NCBI RefSeq assembly: GCF_024763615.1
Contig: NC_077222.1
Location: forward strand, 44,826,001-44,890,000
DNA: 64,000 nt
Direction of reading: 5' to 3'
Source: Phlebotomus papatasi
Taxonomy: Eukaryota > Arthropoda > Insecta > Diptera > Psychodidae
Shown here: positions 12,554 to 25,308 of the stretch, in pieces
Numbering within the stretch: position 1 is the stretch's first letter
Layout of the letters: each line of letters starts with the position of its first letter
Made by a program: the position numbers and the translations under genes
Notes under the pieces: model-generated
Told to the model about the DNA's origin: nothing
The model's input: only the letters and a program-made list of their open reading frames with translations
Database searches by the model: none

Positions 12554-14799
12554 CTGTGCCAAATAAACACTGATACCACTGATCTTAATCACTTTCAATC
12601 GCTACACCAAGCATCCGTCCGAAGTGTTGAGGAAATGAAACGCAACTGACGAGACGATATTTCTGAAGACTCTGAGGTATGTGCCCGTGCTGCACATCTT
12701 CTGGGGAGGGCGTACACTTCCGCAAGCAAGAGCGACTTCATTTCTCTCTCTCTATCGCGTGAAGATTTTACTTTCACAATCAACTTGACAGAGTGTTTTC
12801 GCGGCTGCCGCGGCAGCTCAAGCAATATCAACAGTTAAAGAACAATTTAAACATTCCACTATATAGCAATTACACTTTTTATTCTCAGTAACTTCTTGCA
12901 TCTCGTTCCTTCTACTACTTTGGAAAACACTGTGGCATTGCTATCCCAAAGAATCGTGACATGATCCCACGAGAGATAATTAAAGAAGAGATAGATTACC
13001 TTGCACAGTGCCGTGATGAGACTTTTTCTAATTAAGAACCATCATATTCAAATGATGAGCGTATGAGAGGAGGATAGGGCAAGTGAAAGAATATGAAAGA
13101 CGGAAGGAATCTCAGGCAAGAAAATTCAAATTATACATTTTGTGTGTATTTCGTATACTATACTTAACACATACAGTATGTTCACAGTCTGATGCGTTTT
13201 ATATTAATTGCATCTAAAACATATTTTTTTTTCTTAAATTGGAAAAATTGTAGAGCTTTGTTTCTTTATCTTTAATAAGATTTCTTTTTCATAAATTTGT
13301 AATTGGATTTTGTACATTTCAAAATCGAATGACATCGGATATTGGACATACTGAAAGACGAATGTAATTCATTTTTGTAATTCATTTTTTCATGTTTTAA
13401 ACTTATATTTATTGTATGTGATGAAGTTGAGAGAAGAAAATGAAGGTTAGTGGGTCATTGTCCATCACACTGCACGTCTTTGATGATGGTCAATTTCTTT
13501 ACGTTGTCTCTTAAATATTCCTGAAGCATAAATGTGTGATTAAATGGGAAGACAACAACCTGCAACAGTTGATTACACACAAATGTTAAAAAGCGTGTTT
13601 GAAGCTCATGGCTCGTGCTTTTTGCCCATCCTACCAAATGTGAAAAGCTGCTTTAACATACTCTTATGTTTCTTTTGCCACAAAATATCTGATTGATGTA
13701 TATTTCACATTACAAATTTTTGTGTTATCGAACGAGGTTAGTCAATATATCACATATGGTAAATTGGAAATAAATTTTAGATGACAACATTGATGGAATT
13801 AAGAAACTTTCTTTAAAAACTTTCAAGTTTACTCGGGCACACCATTTTAAAGCAATGATTTTCAATACTTCTTCATATAATTATGCATTTTATGTAAATT
13901 TAATTTTTTTATGCGTTTGATAGATTTTGCCAAAGTTTTTTTTTCTTTTCTTTTTAACCGCTATTTCATTTCTCTTTCTTTTGCCTAAAATCTCTTGGCC
14001 CTTATGCCCGGTGTCGTTATATAAATTTCGCTTAAGAGAAGAATTTGTGGTGAGAGTTCTTTATATTTGTGGTCCATATAAGAGACGCACCTTCAGTTCA
14101 ATATATGCATGCAGTATATGTGGTATGTTGGAGAATGCTAAACTGCGACAAGGCGTTTAAATTGCCCTCTCGATTCAGCACATACATAAAATTCGAAAGC
14201 CTCAGGGTCTAGGCCACCCACTTTTGCATACTCTGATTGACTTTTCTGCTCTTAGGATCACTCTGAATAATATTCACATTGGATATGATCGGATTTACAC
14301 CACCCAAAGAAATTGATAGAGTGAATTCACGCATATAATTCGTCACTCACGCAACTTCCATACTTAGAGCTGAGTATTTATATAGATAGGAACGAACTTT
14401 TTATGGTAGATCATTTTTCCAAAAATATTTGAATGTTTCTGTTTTTTTTATTCTTACATTTTTGCATAAACTTGATAAATCTGTGTTTATTTTGTATTTA
14501 TTTTTGATTATAATTTATAAGTCAACTACATGCATCAATGGAGCTCGTATACTGTTTTATTCTGGTAGTTGGTCCTCAACGTTAAAGCGCGGTGGTCGCG
14601 GAAAACTAAATAGTCCCTCAAATTAATGAAATTATACCTACGAATAAATTTATCTGATAATTTATTTATTTATAAATTTATTTTTATATTTCTTATTATT
14701 ATATATTACATATGTTTATCAGTTCACTAACATTTTTGTTAATAAAAAGTCATTGAAATAAAGTCGCAAGGCTCCACACGAAAGCTATGCAATTCATTT
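12554..14799. other. Intergenic, no gene seen
   Basis: This is the probable promoter and 5-prime UTR region of the Mieap-like gene. An open frame at 12595-12831 (minus) looks like leader sequence rather than protein. From 12840 to 14799 I see only short AT-rich ORFs. Confidence 0.4.
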
Positions 14800-15006
14800 G
14801 TGAGGAGATCCCGACCTCGGGGCAGACCTAGGACGAGGTGGCTCAATCATATTCAGAATTTTGCCTTGGAGCGCCTTGAGATCAATCCCGAACATTTTTC
14901 CTGAAGTGACGGAGGTTCGACAGGTGTGGGCTGCTAAACTGGATGTCATAGGACTGCGACCCCAATAGGGATAAGCGGTTGAAAATGATGATGTTGATGA
15001 TGATAT
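14800..15006 (+). mobile_element. 3-prime end of a non-LTR retrotransposon (LINE)
   Basis: The frame from about 14801 reads RRSRPRGRPRTRWLNHI, the basic RGRPRTRW motif typical of the extreme C terminus of RTE/CR1-like LINE proteins. It runs into a stop. A second frame continues VWAAKLDVIGLRPQ and stops, so the relic has a frameshift. A (GAT)n-type tail at about 14980-15006 marks the 3-prime end. Only about 200 bp survive. Confidence 0.7.
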
Positions 15007-15401
15007 TATTTAATTATGGATGGGAAGATATATAAAATCTTCTTTTACATTATTCTACTGTGAATGTCTTTGAAATCCTTAATTCGAATGTATTTATCTG
15101 TTCAATTATCAACTCTGTATATATAACTTTCTATCGAATATAGGAAATATGGGAAGCGACACAGTATTAAAGTGAATGCAATTTTAATTCAAGTCCACTC
15201 TGTTGATGATACCGCCGAAGAAAGCTACACACAACAACTTTTTCCGCAACACCCAAAATGGGATTACAGAGAAACGAGAAGACACAGATGAACAAATTGA
15301 AAATTGATTACAGTGTTTGTATGTATGTAGACACCGAATACGATAGTAAAACAAAACATTGAATTTCAAATTTTATGTTTTTTTTTTTAATCTTTCTTAC
15401 T

Positions 15402-15407
15402 TTTATT
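15402..15407 (-). terminator. Poly(A) signal of VhaAC45
   Basis: AATAAA on the minus strand, 89 nt past the VhaAC45 stop codon. Confidence 0.5.
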
Positions 15408-15496
15408 TTAATGATGTCAACATGAATTCCACATTTTCTCTATCGATCTTTTCACTTGTTGTGTTCTAGTATTCTACAAATACATGTCTAGGAAGT

Positions 15497-18116
15497 TCAT
15501 TCTTGAACAGTGAAAGTTAGTTGTTTGTTGCGATTACTTTCGAAACGGTTTGGCGGCTTTATTTCCAAAATTGCATTAATTGCAACTGCTACGCCGAAAA
15601 GAACAAGGAAGCTCACACCAATTCCTGACCAGATGGGTGCCGACATAAAGCCCACACAGTCATAAGCATCAGAGAAAACCTTTCCTCCATTAAGATATGG
15701 TTGAATCTGCAAAAACATATGTGTTTGTTAAAATTATAAACATTTTTTGGTGTACAGCATTGTAAGTTTCAAAATGATGAAAAACTATAAAATTTTTTCA
15801 TCTTAACCGAAACATTCAAATTCAAACGCTTTTCCTCAAAAGCATATATAATATACTTTATTCACTTTATATAAGAGTATTTATTTATTGTTGTTTATTT
15901 TATTATTTATTTATTTATTATTTTTAGACTAAAATGTAAATAGTCTTATTCTCTATTCCACTTTATAAAACATGAATGAATTTGTAAAGTTTTGAAGATT
16001 GAAGATTTGAAGGAGAAACATGTTCTTTTAGCGGAATTCTAAGAAAATTCCTCATTATTCTTTCATTATTTTAGTTGTGTATAGCGTATACAATGAAAAA
16101 ATCTCACTGTTTTCTAAAACTTGTAGGATAATCTTGAAAATATCATTTATACAGTAAACAAGGGTAAGGAAAATCTAAAACTGTGGATATTCTTCAGTAA
16201 AGACTTTATGAGATAAAACCGGATTCTGAAAGGGCATAAAACCCTCTGCCTAATTGTGTATATTCGAGCAGTAGATTAAAAAAAAACATTTTTGGTATAT
16301 TTGGTACATTTTACTGCTCGAATTCCACATAGAGAACAATATGTGTAATCCTTCGATTTTGAGTTATATATTTTTCGACACTTTACCTCTTCAGCGGTCG
16401 TATTTTGGTAGAATTACGGAAATCTGAAGGCGGACATTTCGTCCATATACGAAAATACCGTTGTACCATTCCTAATAACAGTGTTCCAAGGTCAAAGGTT
16501 TAACCCTTTAAGGACGAGAAGGTCAAAAATTGGGGGTCAGCAAAAATGATTTTTTTTATAACATTTTAGAGCAAAACACAATTTCAGATAGCCGTAGTAA
16601 AAATTTCATTTTTGGGTGACCGGTGACCCAATCATCCTTAACCCTTTAAGGACGAGAAGCTCAAAAATTAGGGGTCAGAAAAATCAGTATTTCTGACATT
16701 TTAGGGCGAAACATAACTTTAGAAAGCCGTAGGAAAAATTTCATTTTTGGTTTTAAATGGTTTAAAGGTCACAGAGAGCGTATTTTTCAACTGGGCTATT
16801 ATTTTCGGGCTGATTTGAATGGTTTTGGAGTTTTTAAGAAGCCTATAGCTATTTTGAAGTATTATTCAACTATTTTGGTGTATCTTTTGAGTGATTTTGG
16901 AATCGGTTCAAATCCGATTAGAACCAGTTAACGGTAAATGATGTGAAAGTACTTTTGAAAGTAGAATCTAAGTTACGACTTCGAGCATATCGCAAAGCAT
17001 GGGATGCTTTGTTACCCATTTTCGAATATAAGGACTTCCTAAGTGGAATATTGCAATTCAATGGCTTTATTTTCTCATGATTGTTTGTAAATTTGAACTT
17101 CAGCAGAAATTACTTTCGTTTTCTTTTTCTTCATTACACCCATATAATCGCCAAATTATGCAATAATCGTACGATTTAGCTTAAATTACCTGAACGTTGT
17201 CCATAATTAGTGTAGAAGTGTTGCTGCGAAATACTAATCCCTGAGTACAGTGCCAGGAAAATTTCATTGGGGCTGAGGGTGGTTCTCCCTGAATTTGGAG
17301 AGTAGTTCGTGGTGGATTTCTATTGTAATCCTCAATCTCTACTTCGGTAAGATACCAATAGCTGGAGCGAATCGGAAACTTGAAACGTAAAAATAGTTTA
17401 CTGCCTTCTTCCGTTTTGAACTGAATCATAAGACGGATGTATTGTTCGCGGTCGTCCACCATTAGTGGTCCATGAGACTTTAATTCATACTTGGTCGTTT
17501 CGTTATCGCTACTACTATTCTCATAAATTTTTAAGATTGGGGCAGTTGTCGTGTACATTATTGCTTTATCCTTGAGATAGTAAACAAAACCTTCTTCCAT
17601 TGGTTCATCCGTTGGATTGGGTAAGGAGGTGCTGACGGCTTCCGCAACTTCTCTTTTTCTTATTTCATGAGAATCCTCAACATTACTAGCAAGAATTCCC
17701 AACACTTTTCCTTCGCCATAAGTTAGTTCAGCATTCCTAAAGAGTGTGGCTAATTCTGAATCACACTGGGAAGGAGGCCCAACTAGATGATTGACTTCAG
17801 TGTTTGGATTATACTCCATTGAGTCAGAAAAAATCCAATTCTGTGGCAAGTAAATCCAGCTGGTATTGTTAATGACCTCCATAAATTGAGGATAAAGGTC
17901 TTGATTAGGTCTGGCCGTACTATTTTGAAGGAATATAATCACATAATTAGCCCCTCCATACAGATCTTTCAGAGTTTTATCATCTATCCCTCGCAATGCA
18001 TAAACGTCCATATCCTTTAACCTATCTAATCCCCATAGGATATATGGACCTCCTAGACTGGCTTGACTAGCACCAACTGCACAAATTAATATGAATTTAA
18101 TCACTAAACTGTTCAT
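15497..18116 (-). CDS. VhaAC45: V-ATPase accessory subunit S1 (Ac45), 378 aa
   Basis: Two exons, 18116-17190 and 15706-15497, joined in phase 0 between DNVQ and IQPYLNGG (donor GTAATT, acceptor TTTTTGCAG). I chose ATG at 18116 because the in-frame TTG upstream is not a start. The first 20 residues form a signal peptide (VIKFILICAVGASQA). The lumenal part carries several N-glycosylation sequons (NNTS, NSTA, NSSS, NETT) and a basic RKRE site near residue 160 that could be cut by a furin-like protease. A beta-rich lumenal domain follows. The second exon encodes a transmembrane segment (SGIGVSFLVLFGVAVAINAIL) and a short cytosolic tail. Ac45 proteins sit in the V-ATPase Vo sector and help its assembly and trafficking. 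The 1.48 kb intron is full of repeats. Confidence 0.93.
16262..17035 (+). repeat. Dispersed repeat with CTGCTCGAA and AACCGG motifs (VhaAC45 intron)
   Basis: The left part (TACTGCTCGAATTCC, then GATTTTGAGTTATAT) is shared with 23818-23890 (inverted) and 57711-57770. The right part (ATCGGTTCAAATC, GAACC, GGGATGCTTTG) is shared with 58970-59225. Two small TTAA-type MITE units are inserted at 16500-16760. The whole lies within the VhaAC45 intron. Confidence 0.6.
16500..16760 (+). repeat. TTAA-flanked MITE, one full and one partial unit in tandem
   Basis: The unit starts TTAACCCTTTAAGGACGA at 16500. It has the inner GGGTGACCGGTGACCC block at 16616-16631, and it ends at TCCTTAA (about 16642), where a second unit begins directly and fades at about 16760. 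The same unit occurs near 36881, 54929 and 55965. Confidence 0.7.
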
Positions 18117-18777
18117 ACTGAATCCTTTCAAATATATCTTTTTTCACAAGATTTCCTCAAACGTAATCAATCGATACTGCTCTAGTCTGTCTTTTTGAGT
18201 ACATAGAAAATGAAACGCATGCGCTTATCATATAATATTATTACAATAACCCAGTAGATACAAACATAACAAAAGTATATTTTTTGCTTACTGTTATACT
18301 TAGCTCTTACGGTTCCTCAAAGAAAAAGGACTAAGTCGAAGTATGAAAATGGGACAATTAGTGTTCACGATAGACCAAGTGACGATGGAAAAATCAAATT
18401 AAAGTATAATTTTATTAGTAAATTAATTTCTCGCTCTTTTTAGCAAAATGTAATGAAATTTCTATTTTCAATTTGAAGTTTATTTCATTTACTTTTCTAC
18501 GTACTCAAAAATTGTGAATAAATATTTATAATTTGCATAAAATTAGATTATGATTAGAATTAGACTATTAATGGGCCAAACAACATCCTCCCCAATATTT
18601 TATATTTTTTTTTACAAAGATTTTGAAGGATAACCTTGATAAAGGGATGCTCTATTAGTCAACAAAGTTAAAAATGTTGAGATTCTATGTATTGCTCACA
18701 CTTTTAATACGAAAAATAAAGAACATTCAAATTAATTACAAAGAATTCTTGTACAGTGCCTACCCTTTGCTAAAACC

Positions 18778-18783
18778 TTTATT
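18778..18783 (-). terminator. Poly(A) signal of Rsod
   Basis: AATAAA on the minus strand, about 107 nt past the Rsod stop codon. Confidence 0.5.
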
Positions 18784-18890
18784 TTGCCGATGATGTTGGT
18801 ATCAAAAGTGAAGTTACTTTCTAATTGAGATTGTATTTACCTAAATTTTTAAATCTATCACAACACTTGGTAAACTATTTACATCAACCT

Positions 18891-21800
18891 CTAACTAATA
18901 CTGCGAAGTGTAATTATTAAACTCAATAGTAAAAGGATAGTTGCAATGTGACTTTTTGTTTGACCGCTCTCAGCTAATTTTCCTGGTCGAACATCTGCAA
19001 ACATTTAAAAAAAAATATTATAATTTACATTAAACTAATAAAAAATAAAAATTACTTACTTCTTTCATTTGGATCTCGAACTCCGCAAATTTTGTAAGAT
19101 AAGGTCTTTTTGCGTCTAGTGTTGACAAATCCTGGAATATAAATACTGGGGGCATCAAGTCGTCCAGATCCAATTAATCTGGAGAAATCTTGTTCTAGTT
19201 TATGAGCTTCATGTCCTTTAAAATGAATAATCATTTGGACACATGCTCCACTGTGTAATGCTTTGGTTTTGCGCGAATCAATTGCCAACATCCACTTGGG
19301 AACTCCCATTACGTGACGGACATCTTCCAGGAATTGGGCCACAACAAATCTTGGTGGTTTCTGAATATTGATGTACTTTACAATGTCATGATCAGGCTCA
19401 ATGTTTGCGCAAGCAAAACGATCTTTGCTAAAATTTGGTCCAAATATCACAATTGATCGTCCTACTGCGGTTTCAGCTCCTTCTAAGGGTAAATTCGGAT
19501 CCGTAAAAACTTGTCGGCGGTTGCCAATATCAATAGGGCCGAGACGAGCAGAGATGTCGCCGACGTAGCATCGAAGTGGATTATTAGGCCCGCATTCTTG
19601 TCGATAGAGCTCCTCATTTAGAGGATCAGCCAATTGCGTGTAATATGGATTCCACACATATCCCCCAGCTACGCATCTTGTTGCAACCTGTTGGACTGCG
19701 GCATCAACCCCCACAGGATTAACATAAATCTGCCAATTGTGATTATACGAAACATTGCGATCATTTTTGCCTGGGTACTGAAGATTCGTTTCTATGATAG
19801 TATCACTTTGACTTCCGTCTGTGCTTATGAGTTGAGTAAATCGGATGTAACCATAAGCATATCCAGCTGGATGATGGAATGACGCTATGGCCCGAATTTC
19901 GCGAGCTTCAGAAGGACTGTAGCCCCTCTCAATTGTGCTGCAAGCCCATCTAAGATTTTTCTCTTTTTTATGAATTACTATAGACCGTCCTAGAATGCTT
20001 TCATATCCATACAAAGGCAGCAAAGTATCATTGTAAAAGCTACTCTTTTGGTATAAACCATCGAGTGTTCCAAACTTTCCACTGAGATCCCCCATTTCAT
20101 ACTGATCAGTGCTTCCTTTGGAAGGAGGAGGTGATAGCTTAGGGTCAACCTGTCTTGGATTCCAATGTCCATAAAGAGTTGAATCTTCACATGGGAACTC
20201 CAAATCGCTTTCAACTGGAGTCTAGATTAAGAGAAAACTGCAATTAGGGTACATTTTAAAAAATCGTAAATATAATCATTACCATATGAACGTGATATCC
20301 GCTATTTTCGCTTAAACCCTTAAGTTCAACTATCAGCCCAGTAACATCATACTCCGATTGTTGTATCATTTCTAATTTCCCAGCAACAGATAATAGTTCT
20401 CCATTTGAATACCAATCGCGTGCTACAGCCTTCCGTCGAAATTGACTTCCAATTCTGCGTGAGAGTAAAGTGGGGGAGAAAAAGACGTGTTAATTGGAAT
20501 TTTTTTTTGCATATTTATGGCAATGTTATACTTTGAGCACGCAAGTCGATCTCCCCTGGCTTTTGGTCCAAAATCATCATAGATAACAAGGCTCTTTCCC
20601 ATAATATTATTGTGTCCCGTAAGAGGAAGATTTCGATCAATGAACAGTTTCCGGCTGAAAGTTTGCGCTTCCGTAATGCTTCCGGCTATATTGAGTGTAC
20701 CCAAGCGATTCCACAAATCTCCCAGACGGCATACACTTCCTGGTCTTCCAGTGCATGTAAGTTCTGGAGACTTCTCATTAAAATTTACCTGCCCAAGAAA
20801 CAAAAAAAAACATAAAATTCATTTATCTTAGTTACGATTACAAATATATGTCTGTCTATAATGTACCTTATAGGGATTGTAAACATCTCCTGTACTCAAG
20901 CATCTTCCTGTCCAATTGTAAAAATCTTTACCAGGGGGCTGTTCATGAATAGCCCAACGGTGTCCCATAGAATTGTTAAGGGCCGATCCATCAGCATGGA
21001 TAAGATATTCAAATATGATAATCGTATCTTCCAGGGGTTCATCTTGAGGTTGTCGCAATAGTACCCGACCCACAATTGGATAATTGAAGAGAATTTGAGC
21101 TGTTGTCATAGGTAGAGGTGCTTTGTCTCTCATCGGATGATAATATGTCAGGAAACCGCATGTCCATATGTCTTCAGTAATATTACTTGGTTTGGTCCGA
21201 TTGAATTTTTGGACACTAAATCCCCGATGTCCAACACTGTAGGGACCATCAAGAGGTAAAAACACATCCCAGTATATCCCACTAAGTTCCGAACTGGCAC
21301 CGGGAATGTAAAAAGAGTGCTCTTCCTGGCGACTCCGATTTTGAAGTTTTCCCGTCAAGTCTCCTACGGGATACTGTTCTTGAGTTCCGAAGCCAGGAGG
21401 TGGTAAGATACTCAAATCCAAATTCAGAGGATTATACACTGGCCCTCCACTTGTGCAGAAATTTGATTGGTTAGTACCTATTGGAGTCGGCGGAAGGGTG
21501 GTTATTTTAAAGCTAGCAACATTTCTAGCATACAGAAGATTTGATTCCAAGTCATTGCTAGAGGCTGACATTGAGAAATTAAGCCAGGTGGGATCGAAAC
21601 GAGATCGCTGACTAATGGTAATTTCACCTTTAATGCCTCCGCCATTGATGAAAGTTTTTAATTTCTTTGGTTTCACATGACGAATTTTTGCACAGGCCAG
21701 AAAATTTTCTGGATGATTTGAATCGAAAAGAACTAGATACAGTTGTCTCTGTGGTCCAGTAAAATCACTGGGTAGCAGAACAAGAGAATCATCACGGAAG

Positions 21801-23322
21801 AGCACTCGCAATTCCTGTACATGCGGATTTGTGGCGATTTTAAGTTTGCCTAATCTAGAATCTATATCTCCAATTCCTTTCCCGTCCCCTCGATTTTCAG
21901 GATCAAATACCAATTGTAGGACGTTGCAGTTCTCTTCCAAACGTTCGCTGTCAGAATTCAGTATATCCGTTACATAGATCTTCCAAATATGTTGTGTAAA
22001 TGGAGCATTTCCAGTCTTCCTCGACAATTCCCGGATGTGATAAAGATTCGAATAAATTAGTGTATCAGCATGATCTGTTTCTTTGGCTGCTAACCACCTG
22101 AAGTAGACAGATCCGGCGATTGGTGAGATGAATCTGGCTTCAGCAATATGTTCAAGACTTGAATCCCTTGTTGTTATTGTTGCACATATACGAAATCCTG
22201 TATTGGGATTGCTCAAAAGCAGAGATTTCCCCCATAGACCGCGATCTCCTGTAAGTGTAAATTCTGTTTGCCACTTGGATGTCTCATTTCCGGGTAGGGT
22301 TAGGTATCCAAGGGCGTCGTCGAAAAATAGAATCTGCGTGCCCAGCTTTTTAGCTTCACAACGACGTCTGGGATTTGGGTCACTATAATCCACTGGTAGA
22401 AGATGAATACTCCAACTCCATATCTGATCGGGATATTGAAGTGTTGTTTCCAGCCGAGTCTCAATTTGGATCCTTTTGTAATCACTCGACAAAGAGAAGT
22501 GTATTTCACCGTGGAGACCAAATTGCGATATGTAGGCCACCAAATTGACCCCGTGAACTAGAGAATAGTGAGATGAAAATATAGTCAATATCGTGAGTTA
22601 AATAAAACAATGAAGAGACTAACTAACAATAGGGAAAATTATTAATTCCAACTTTAATTGCAGTCAGTAGACTATGGTGCATAAAATGAAAAATAATATT
22701 TTCTCAATCAAGAGCATTTCACGTTTCCGTGGGGGATTTTCTTAGTATCTTCCCGCTTAAGCTCAAGCAAATTGCCTTACTAACAACTGGCAACGTTTTT
22801 TTTTGCTTCCATTTGAATACAAAAGAGATAAATATTCTGAATTCTTCTCACGATAGATTTCTATTTTGGTGTCTTTATTGAGATACAAAATACACTTTTA
22901 AATTTCTTTATAAAATCTATAAGTGGTTAATAAATATTTTTTTCTAAATTCAAGAAACACTTGCTCAAAAAAAAATAAATAAAAGAAAGTTAAACATAGA
23001 AAAAAAAGTTATTTTGAAAAGAAAATCGGACATTAATTTGCATTAAAATGTCGCAAAATTTATCTTTACAGTAAGAACCCGTTGATCAAGATTCTTGAGA
23101 CAAATATCAAAAATATCAAAAGTGGTCTACAGTGGAAACTTTCTAACGCTAAAAGACTACGCTGCCACGCATAAATTTCTTCAATTTCATTCCGGTTCAC
23201 TACCTTGAATATGCTGCTTGAGCTGAAAACGAGAAAGTCCCCAAGTATTGCTTGGCACTAATCGATTCTTACTTACCGTATTGGATGAACAGTGTCACAG
23301 TAATTACGATAAATCTCCACAT
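18891..23322 (-). CDS. Rsod: Rsod: secreted/GPI-type multi-repeat Cu/Zn-SOD-like protein, 1143 aa
   Basis: Six exons: 23322-23277, 22557-20867, 20788-20532, 20454-20283, 20221-19060 and 18994-18891. All phases agree and the sum is exactly 1144 codons. Exon 1 encodes only a signal peptide, MWRFIVITVTLFIQY. About five SOD-like repeats follow, each with a G-D-(L/I/S) loop (GIGDIDSRLG, PVGDLTGKL, RLGDLWNRLG, EMGDLSGKFG, YVGDISARLG) and most with a PLxGxxxxxGRS strand. The His that precedes Val-Gly-Asp in true SOD1 and binds zinc is absent from all five loops. One repeat keeps a YHVHM pair. The last exon encodes a hydrophobic end (ATILLLLSLIITLRSIS) that looks like a GPI-anchor signal or membrane tail. 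Insect Rsod relatives are extracellular SOD-fold proteins thought not to be active dismutases. Function here is inferred from that similarity. Confidence 0.88.
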
Positions 23323-23659
23323 TCTCAGTGCATTTTCCGCAATATAGATCAAGTGGAAAAGTCACTGATTGCACTTGAAATGTATCGCAACTCGATTGCT
23401 TCTTCTTTTCTCACTGAAATACCTCTTAACTGTACCTTTTCATAACAATTGCTACCATCATTGGCAGTGAACACGAAATAACTGACTAGTGGGAACAGGT
23501 AGAGCAAGTCTTACCTGAGAATATTCCCTGTTCAAGCCCCACTCACTTTTTAACTCTTTCCATGTGATTCATTGGCATTTGGGTTGTCTGAAGAGTGAGC
23601 ACACATACACTTCGAGACCATTGAAAGAAATAACGTTAAAAAATTAACACACACAACAA

Positions 23660-23800
23660 GATGTATTAGGTGAGATTCGTAACTATCTCACCTACTATAA
23701 CCCTAAGTAAATCTCATGTTCTCCGATCGCGCTTAAACTTTGCCAAAATGTGTTGAGTAACTTCCTGATCACGAATATAAGGGTGGCTAAAAAACATCCC
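23660..23800 (-). repeat. Solo right end of the BR1 repeat
   Basis: Inverted match to about 30000-30118 of BR1 copy 1. It includes the GGTGAGATT...ATCTCACC hairpin, the GATCGCGCT segment and the CTTCCTGATCACGAATATA segment. A further fragment (23818-23890) belongs to the CTGCTCGAA repeat. Confidence 0.65.
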
Positions 23801-24022
23801 TTAGAGGGTAAGGAGTTAAAAAAATATAACTCAAAATCAAGAGATTATATACTGCTCTCTCTGTGGAGTTCGAGAACTATAATGTATTCTGAATGAACGA
23901 ATTATGATAGAAAATTCAAAATAAAAGGATATTAAAGAATATTAAATGCTCTAACTTTCAGTTATAGTTATTAGGCATATAAAATGTTCTATTTGTAAGC
24001 CTTGATGGGGCTTACTGAAATG

Positions 24023-25308
24023 ATAGGGGAATGTAGGCAGCCTTCGCACGTTTTTTCGTGCTTCATATTCAGGATTTTTTTCTGACTAAACTGTAAAATG
24101 GGCAATAAATTGCACTACACCAAAAAAATCTGTGATCCTTTAGGTTTCTATGCATGCCTAGTCCACTATCACAGAATTGTTGGTTTTTCTTGGATAGGAA
24201 AATGAAAAAAATATGACGATTTGTGTGATTCTTGCCCCCGGGGCCAGCGTTCACACGATGGGGGGTTTGGGTTCGTCATTGCTTTTTTTCTCGAAATAAA
24301 TTTTATCCACAATTAAGAATTATTTTCCTACGGTTATACTGTACCCCCGTGAACCCGCGGAAACTATCACTGCACTAAAAGAAGATCTTTAAAACACTTT
24401 TTTTCCACATTTTCTGGAGCACTGTTTTTTCTTCCAAATAAATATCGAAAATCGACTAAACTGTCAAAATTAATCGTCTGGTCAGCTGGAATCGCCGGAA
24501 CATTGTAGAGGTTATGTTAATATTGTTTTGTTTTGTTTTCCTAAAGGTTGCATAAATTATATTAAGAAAGGTGATAAGCTTCTGTGTTTTTCAGAGTGAT
24601 CGAGTAACACTCGCTTTGTGAGTAAAATGTTTGGTTTTCCTAATTCTTATTGCAAATGTTTAAAGTGGCTCATAATTTTTTCGATATCCTTTAGCATGGT
24701 AGCAGTTTAGTTAGTGACATTGAGTCCCAGGCTAATGGTGAGCATGTTCACACGGTTCACACTGTAAATAAACGTCGTCTCATGGAGATGGGCAGGAAAC
24801 TACACGCCTGTCGAAGAGGAAATGTCCAGGATTGTCTCCCTGTGTGGCTTATGAGGCTTTAGTGAAGTTATGGTTTTCAATCTGAAGTTGCCGGATGCAT
24901 ATGCGAATGCTTACACATTCAGTGTTTGAAACCACACACAGTGTAGTACTTGTGAATTTTCCGGCACCGTGAAAATAATTTCCCTCCGATGCAAAAAGTT
25001 ATTACGTAAATATCATCTCTAGTATACTCTTCATCCACTGTGTAAGTGATTTTTTTTTAGAAATGAGTATAAATATGAGAAATCAAATGAAATATGTGCC
25101 ATTAAAATTACCCATTTTGGGCCAATTTTCTATTTGTGATCCTAGCACCTAGGAAAGAAGGGCTTGGCTGCCTATTTTTACAATGAAGATAAGGTTCATA
25201 ATTACTTAACTTATGGCTAAGAAATTCGGAACCAACTCTTTGGAAATAAAGAGAAAATTCACATCGTTTGAAAGCACACACGTGCGAAGCCTGCCTACAT
25301 TCCCCTAT
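24023..25308. mobile_element. Non-autonomous TIR element, about 1.29 kb
   Basis: Left end ATAGGGGAATGTAGGCAG at 24023 continues CCTTCGCACGT. The right end at 25308 is its complement with one mismatch in about 28. The ends are TA-compatible, suggesting a Tc1/mariner-like target. No transposase was recognised. The centre holds an exon-like open segment at 24693-24851. Confidence 0.75.
24693..24851 (+). other. Exon-like open segment inside the TIR element
   Basis: After an acceptor-like CCTTTAG, a 52-codon frame reads GSSLVSDIESQANGEHVHTV, continues to KLHACRRGNVQDCLPVWLMR and ends in TAG. Its composition is far less AT-biased than the surroundings and it is not low-complexity. I do not recognise the protein. 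It could be a captured host exon or the remains of an element gene. Chance is not excluded. Confidence 0.3.

Noticed and set aside
12595..12831. 78-aa ORF upstream of the Mieap-like start
   Set aside because: Ends before the start region, has Arg/Ser low-complexity content and looks like 5-prime leader.
20423..20531. Apparent frameshift or premature stop in Rsod
   Set aside because: A 77-bp intron with good donor and acceptor restores the frame, so the gene is not broken.
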